This document shows positions 15,801-17,160 of a stretch of DNA of 17,160 bases, piece by piece. Numbering within the stretch: position 1 is the stretch's first letter; each line of letters starts with the position of its first letter. The stretch is from CAMBDR01 sp046597185. Its GTDB lineage: Bacteria; Pseudomonadota; Gammaproteobacteria; Burkholderiales; Burkholderiaceae_D. A program made the position numbers and the translations under genes. The DNA lies in contig JBKJLF010000725.1 in NCBI GenBank assembly GCA_046597185.1, positions 1 through 17,160 of the forward strand, in the 5' to 3' direction. Under the pieces are notes generated by a model, which worked only from the letters and a program-made list of their open reading frames with translations, was not told where the DNA came from and did not search any database.

Positions 15801-16446
15801 TAGTGCTGACGAGCTTATGCTTGACCCCGGCCAGATTGCGGCCATGCCGGGGCAGTTGGATGAATTTTTTTGCTCCACCTGCGTTGGTGGGTTGGTGTCG
15901 CAACGGGTGGGGACGGACGCGATAGGTATCATCAGCGCGCTGCAAAACAAGGGCGTGCGTAGCGTGATTGCCTGCTTTGCTAGCGTGCCGGATTTTTATA
16001 TGCCCTTGTTGGCGGCATTTTATTGGCATGCCCGGATCGCTGGTGAGATGCCGGTGGCGGCACTGGCACTGGCTAAGCGGCAGTTACTTTCCGGGGCATG
16101 GCCGCATGGTTTGCTGGCGGAAATTGCGCGTAGTTATGGTGTTGCGATTGAGACCATGCTGTGGAATGCGCGGGTGGGCAGTGGGTCTGCGGCAAGCTGG
16201 GCGATTGCGCAAAATATGCGGCATTACTTGTTGCCGCCGGGTTTGCAGGGGGAGGTGTTGCAGGAAGGGGCGACGGTTGCGGATTGGCGGCAGTTTTCTG
16301 CGGCTTGGTGTGAGCGGGAAGAGCGCCGGGCGGAGTTTGCGCGGGCGGTGGTGGGGTATTTGCTGGAGGTAAGGGCGGCGCTGCCACCGGGGCAGCGCGA
16401 GATGGTGCGGCATTTGTGTGGGTTTACGGTTTGTTTTGGACTGTAG
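12844..16446 (+). CDS. TPR-CHAT protease, third gene of the operon
   Basis: This 1200-aa protein starts at ATG 12844, 11 bases after the previous stop; GTG 12769 in the same frame lies inside the previous gene and is less likely. A short N-terminal region is followed by about seven or eight kinesin-light-chain-type TPRs (residues about 110-480), several carrying the signature PEHPDTL. Then come a helical linker and a Gln/Ala/Glu-rich coiled coil (about 640-735). The CHAT caspase/separase-like domain (about 749-1085) has catalytic His969 in LHIACHGM (codon 15748-15750) and Cys1013 in CSTCVGG (codon 15880-15882); both key residues are present. About 115 residues follow. CHAT enzymes are cysteine proteases; TPR-CHAT proteins such as Csx29 use the TPR part to receive an activating signal. 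There is no signal peptide, so it is cytoplasmic. Substrates are most plausibly the operon partners, by analogy. Confidence 0.93.
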   Translation: MSTTLSAFHPQDYFDPTTPLAEAEAEFINLFSDKLTLLSAACTPTGDGFTLLGDLADQATPCANQCHNLGMRALQMDEPEFALAEAAFALSIRCRMRTPAPMPPSERATLLMALRHWARALRELGDYPSAIAVLRHVVSQWATQSEAETAEELDSWNDLASLLLDIWQLPEAITLLHQVVARNTQVRPAAGNDPNTLIAQSNLADALKMSGDLAGARALCEQVLRARQQHPALGPEHPDTLTSMNNLADVLRAQGDIVAARSLLEQMLAVRQRLQPEHPDTLTGQANLACILYDFGQWREAAALERRVLAARMALGPEHPDTLSAANNLAGSLRELGEFAEARQLLQQVLAARQLSLGLAHNETLTAMTNLADMLREAGALYQAKALAVNAWRTRKKLLSAKHPDTLNAATCLAAILHENGEVDDAIRFQREVVAGYARLDPTFQHLQTLGCSNDLASMLRKTGQAEPIAEAHALYSQVNQIMSVRFADGFHERHTARLNLAETHYAQNQRAAAWDTLQPVLTHLAGLEIFSQREFELAFRAASLYFMLREDDALHQFLQQASRAMITTIELLDWGSAQHLLEHFRGLHEIWLRLCLAHYLRDLPLALTPLHGIEASAALRLDPARTSLPASAPSAQEDSFNVARRALADIRMNLQQMHENLRSNDQAAELEADLQSDLPPEQALAQAEWQTESQAQQGAQLQARLHQTQLAERAALAQYRATRAALLQSPAPLPASLFAPACTMAHSQASLGTHEVLLLLVHLADGFSVACVIKPSSAELIALPGMAALVQAHQHYLMHGQNGWRRTLLRRHEVDDCQQNQQNQPAALDVSLEQLIKQAQRHWWQPLAAALAGAGLISIVCAPSLRQICLDLGNPGYACAYYPGMNGWLARMRRVPVTLADQIQSDTKLALDAAYDSAWQTDTPLPFAKAEVALLGALWPPTRIEPGKQMLARLENGSHQRALHIACHGMTVGTQAGEHAVLLLDSADELMLDPGQIAAMPGQLDEFFCSTCVGGLVSQRVGTDAIGIISALQNKGVRSVIACFASVPDFYMPLLAAFYWHARIAGEMPVAALALAKRQLLSGAWPHGLLAEIARSYGVAIETMLWNARVGSGSAASWAIAQNMRHYLLPPGLQGEVLQEGATVADWRQFSAAWCEREERRAEFARAVVGYLLEVRAALPPGQREMVRHLCGFTVCFGL
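13546..13812 (+). repeat. Tandem TPR-coding repeats in the CHAT protease gene
   Basis: Near-identical blocks coding for the GPEHPDTL signature recur at 126-base spacing (42 codons) starting around 13543, 13669 and 13795, with more diverged copies on either side. High DNA identity between blocks points to recent duplication or gene conversion of sensor repeats. Confidence 0.7.
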
Positions 16447-16645
16447 AATCATTTTTTTGATTGAATGTTTTTTCCAGCGCTTCGATCAGAAATCGGATTT
16501 CCACTGCATCCATCTAGGACAAATCTTCTGGATCAGCGCGCCCATGGTCGCGGCTGCCAGCACTAATGGTGGGCAGGGCGTGGATAAAGGTATCCAGTCC
16601 CTTTCCGCTGTAGTTGGGTGCTTGCTACTGAAGGGTGGATATAGC
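16424..16645 (-). pseudogene. Degraded minus-strand coding remnant cut off by the IS66 element
   Basis: On the minus strand one frame reads QAPNYSGKGLDTFIHALP, then TISAGSRDHGRADPEDLS, then TAG (16516-16514). In the same frame it continues directly with MDAVEIRFLIEALEKTFNQ to a TAA at 16426-16424, overlapping the end of the CHAT gene convergently. Another in-frame TAG lies at 16627-16625. The composition looks like real protein, and the frame is cut at the IS66 end (16646). It could be the 3' end of one gene and a tiny 29-codon ORF, or a single pseudogene with nonsense mutations. Family not recognised. Confidence 0.35.
16447..16462 (+). terminator. Weak possible terminator after the CHAT operon
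   Basis: AATCA (16447-16451) can pair with TGATT (16458-16462) around a T-only loop, directly after the stop codon, with a further T-run at 16468-16473. The stem is short and AT-only, so termination would be inefficient. No better candidate lies before the IS element. Confidence 0.2.
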
Positions 16646-16720
16646 GTAAGCGTCCAGCCCCACCACCTTCCATTCGCAAACCACTAAGCGCATCATGGCG
16701 ACTTCAAACAAGGAGTCCTC

Positions 16721-17029
16721 ATGTCATCAACTCAAATCCCGGAATACTGGCTCGCGCACATAGCGCAATGGAAGGCTAGCGGTCTAAGTCGTGCTGCATA
16801 TAGCGCACAACACGGTTTCAAACTGCATACTTTAGCCTACTGGATAAAGCGTAACAAAACGCTGTCATGCAGCGATATGCCGTTGACGCTGATAGCAGCA
16901 AAGATTCAGCCAGCACCGCAAGTGCTGCCAACTGATCTCATCTTACGCTGTCCCAACGGCAGCGTATTACACCTACCACCAAGTACGCCCGCGACTTGGT
17001 TAGGCACATTATTGAGCCAATTAAAATGA
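16721..17029 (+). CDS. tnpA: IS66-family accessory protein TnpA
   Basis: This 102-aa protein is full length for IS66 TnpA. It starts MSSTQIPEYWLAHIAQWK and contains SGLSRAAYSAQHGFKLHTLA followed by YWIK, the helix-turn-helix-like signature of the family, and ends with the usual PATWLGTLLSQLK. AAGGAG lies 6 bases before the ATG. TnpA is required, with TnpB, for transposition driven by the TnpC transposase. Its stop overlaps the tnpB start (ATGA, 17026-17029). The last 58 bases are duplicated in inverted orientation at 17103-17160. Confidence 0.9.
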   Translation: MSSTQIPEYWLAHIAQWKASGLSRAAYSAQHGFKLHTLAYWIKRNKTLSCSDMPLTLIAAKIQPAPQVLPTDLILRCPNGSVLHLPPSTPATWLGTLLSQLK

Positions 17030-17058
17030 TTACGCCCAATCAAAACGCGCATGTCTAG
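17026..17058 (+). pseudogene. tnpB: tnpB 5' fragment (plus copy), interrupted by fold-back
   Basis: It begins with ATG overlapping the tnpA stop and reads MITPNQNAHV before a stop at 17056-17058. It is cut at about 17051, where the sequence switches to the opposite strand, so the normal IS66 Orf2 sequence does not continue in this direction. Confidence 0.75.
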
Positions 17059-17106
17059 CGGCTCTAGCGCAAGCCAGATTTGCGCGTTTTGATTGGGCGT
17101 AATCAT
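17047..17106 (-). pseudogene. tnpB: tnpB 5' fragment (minus copy)
   Basis: On the minus strand the same start reads MITPNQNAQIWLALEPLDMR, the proper beginning of IS66 TnpB (xIWLALEPxDMR), which is longer than the plus copy. Immediately after DMR the reading enters the other arm of the inverted repeat and becomes meaningless. This shows which bases are native and that the fold-back happened inside tnpB. Confidence 0.75.
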
Positions 17107-17160
17107 TTTAATTGGCTCAATAATGTGCCTAACCAAGTCGCGGGCGTACTTGGTGGTAGG

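Larger units (their letters stand above)
16646..17160 (+). mobile_element. IS66-family insertion sequence, left end (partial)
   Basis: The left end is placed at GTAAGCG (16646-16652), the typical first bases of IS66-family terminal repeats, 75 bases before tnpA. The gene order tnpA then tnpB with overlapping ATGA is diagnostic of the family. The large transposase gene (tnpC) and the right end are absent because the sequence folds back on itself at about 17051 and then the window ends. IS66 elements duplicate 8 bp of target, so GATATAGC (16638-16645) would be one copy, but the other cannot be seen. Confidence 0.75.
16972..17160. repeat. Perfect 80-bp inverted repeat with 29-bp spacer at the window end
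   Basis: Bases 16972-17051 are the exact reverse complement of 17081-17160, separated by 17052-17080. The arms include the tnpA 3' end and tnpB start and reach the last base of the window, so the repeat may be longer. GCGCA (17047-17051) is a 5-base microhomology at which the two strands could have been joined. Confidence 0.97.

Noticed and set aside
16418..16687. 89-aa plus-strand open frame between the CHAT gene and tnpA
   Set aside because: It begins inside the CHAT gene in another frame, runs through the IS66 left end and has no family features; the minus strand is more protein-like here.

Overview
The window looks like a chromosomal accessory region of a Gram-negative proteobacterium. 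A beta- or gammaproteobacterium is most likely. The clues are a PEP-CTERM exported protein, a very large kinase/ATPase/sensor histidine kinase fusion of a type common in cyanobacteria and environmental proteobacteria, a DUF2281/PIN toxin-antitoxin pair, a broken AAA-like/PD-(D/E)XK (DUF1703-type) gene and an IS66-family element. No 16S or housekeeping gene is present, so the taxonomic call is an inference. I could not run searches or measure GC content.

Layout. Bases 1-5288 hold the 3' part of a giant signalling protein: Ser/Thr kinase-like domain, AAA ATPase, helical repeat region, GAF and histidine kinase. A 316-base spacer follows, then a PEP-CTERM gene (5605-6402) closed by a strong terminator. 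Bases 6443-9100 are a decay zone. It contains a degraded minus-strand coding remnant, an antitoxin/PIN-toxin pair on the minus strand, a DUF1703-type pseudogene with a truncated 5' end and an internal deletion, a remnant of a subtilisin-like protease that keeps only its catalytic-serine half, and a small minus-strand ORF.

Bases 9180-16446 are a compact three-gene plus-strand operon and the most interesting part of the window. It encodes a 652-aa helical protein of unknown family, a 565-aa protein whose N-terminus resembles a Mrr-like PD-(D/E)XK nuclease with an altered active site, and a 1200-aa TPR-CHAT protease with its His/Cys pair intact. The first two genes overlap by ATGA, and the third starts 11 bases after the second. 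An 8-bp perfect inverted repeat sits just upstream of the first gene, where an operator would be. By analogy with other TPR-CHAT systems (the Craspase protease Csx29 with its substrate Csx30, and CHAT-like proteases next to bacterial gasdermins), I infer a protease-triggered conflict or defence module in which one or both upstream products could be CHAT substrates. I do not recognise this gene combination.

Bases 16646-17160 are the left end of an IS66-family element with a complete tnpA and the very start of tnpB, apparently inserted into an already degraded minus-strand gene. The window ends in a perfect 80-bp inverted repeat with a 29-bp spacer that folds tnpA/tnpB back on themselves. This looks more like a fold-back assembly or amplification artefact at a contig end than biology, although a real inverted duplication cannot be excluded.
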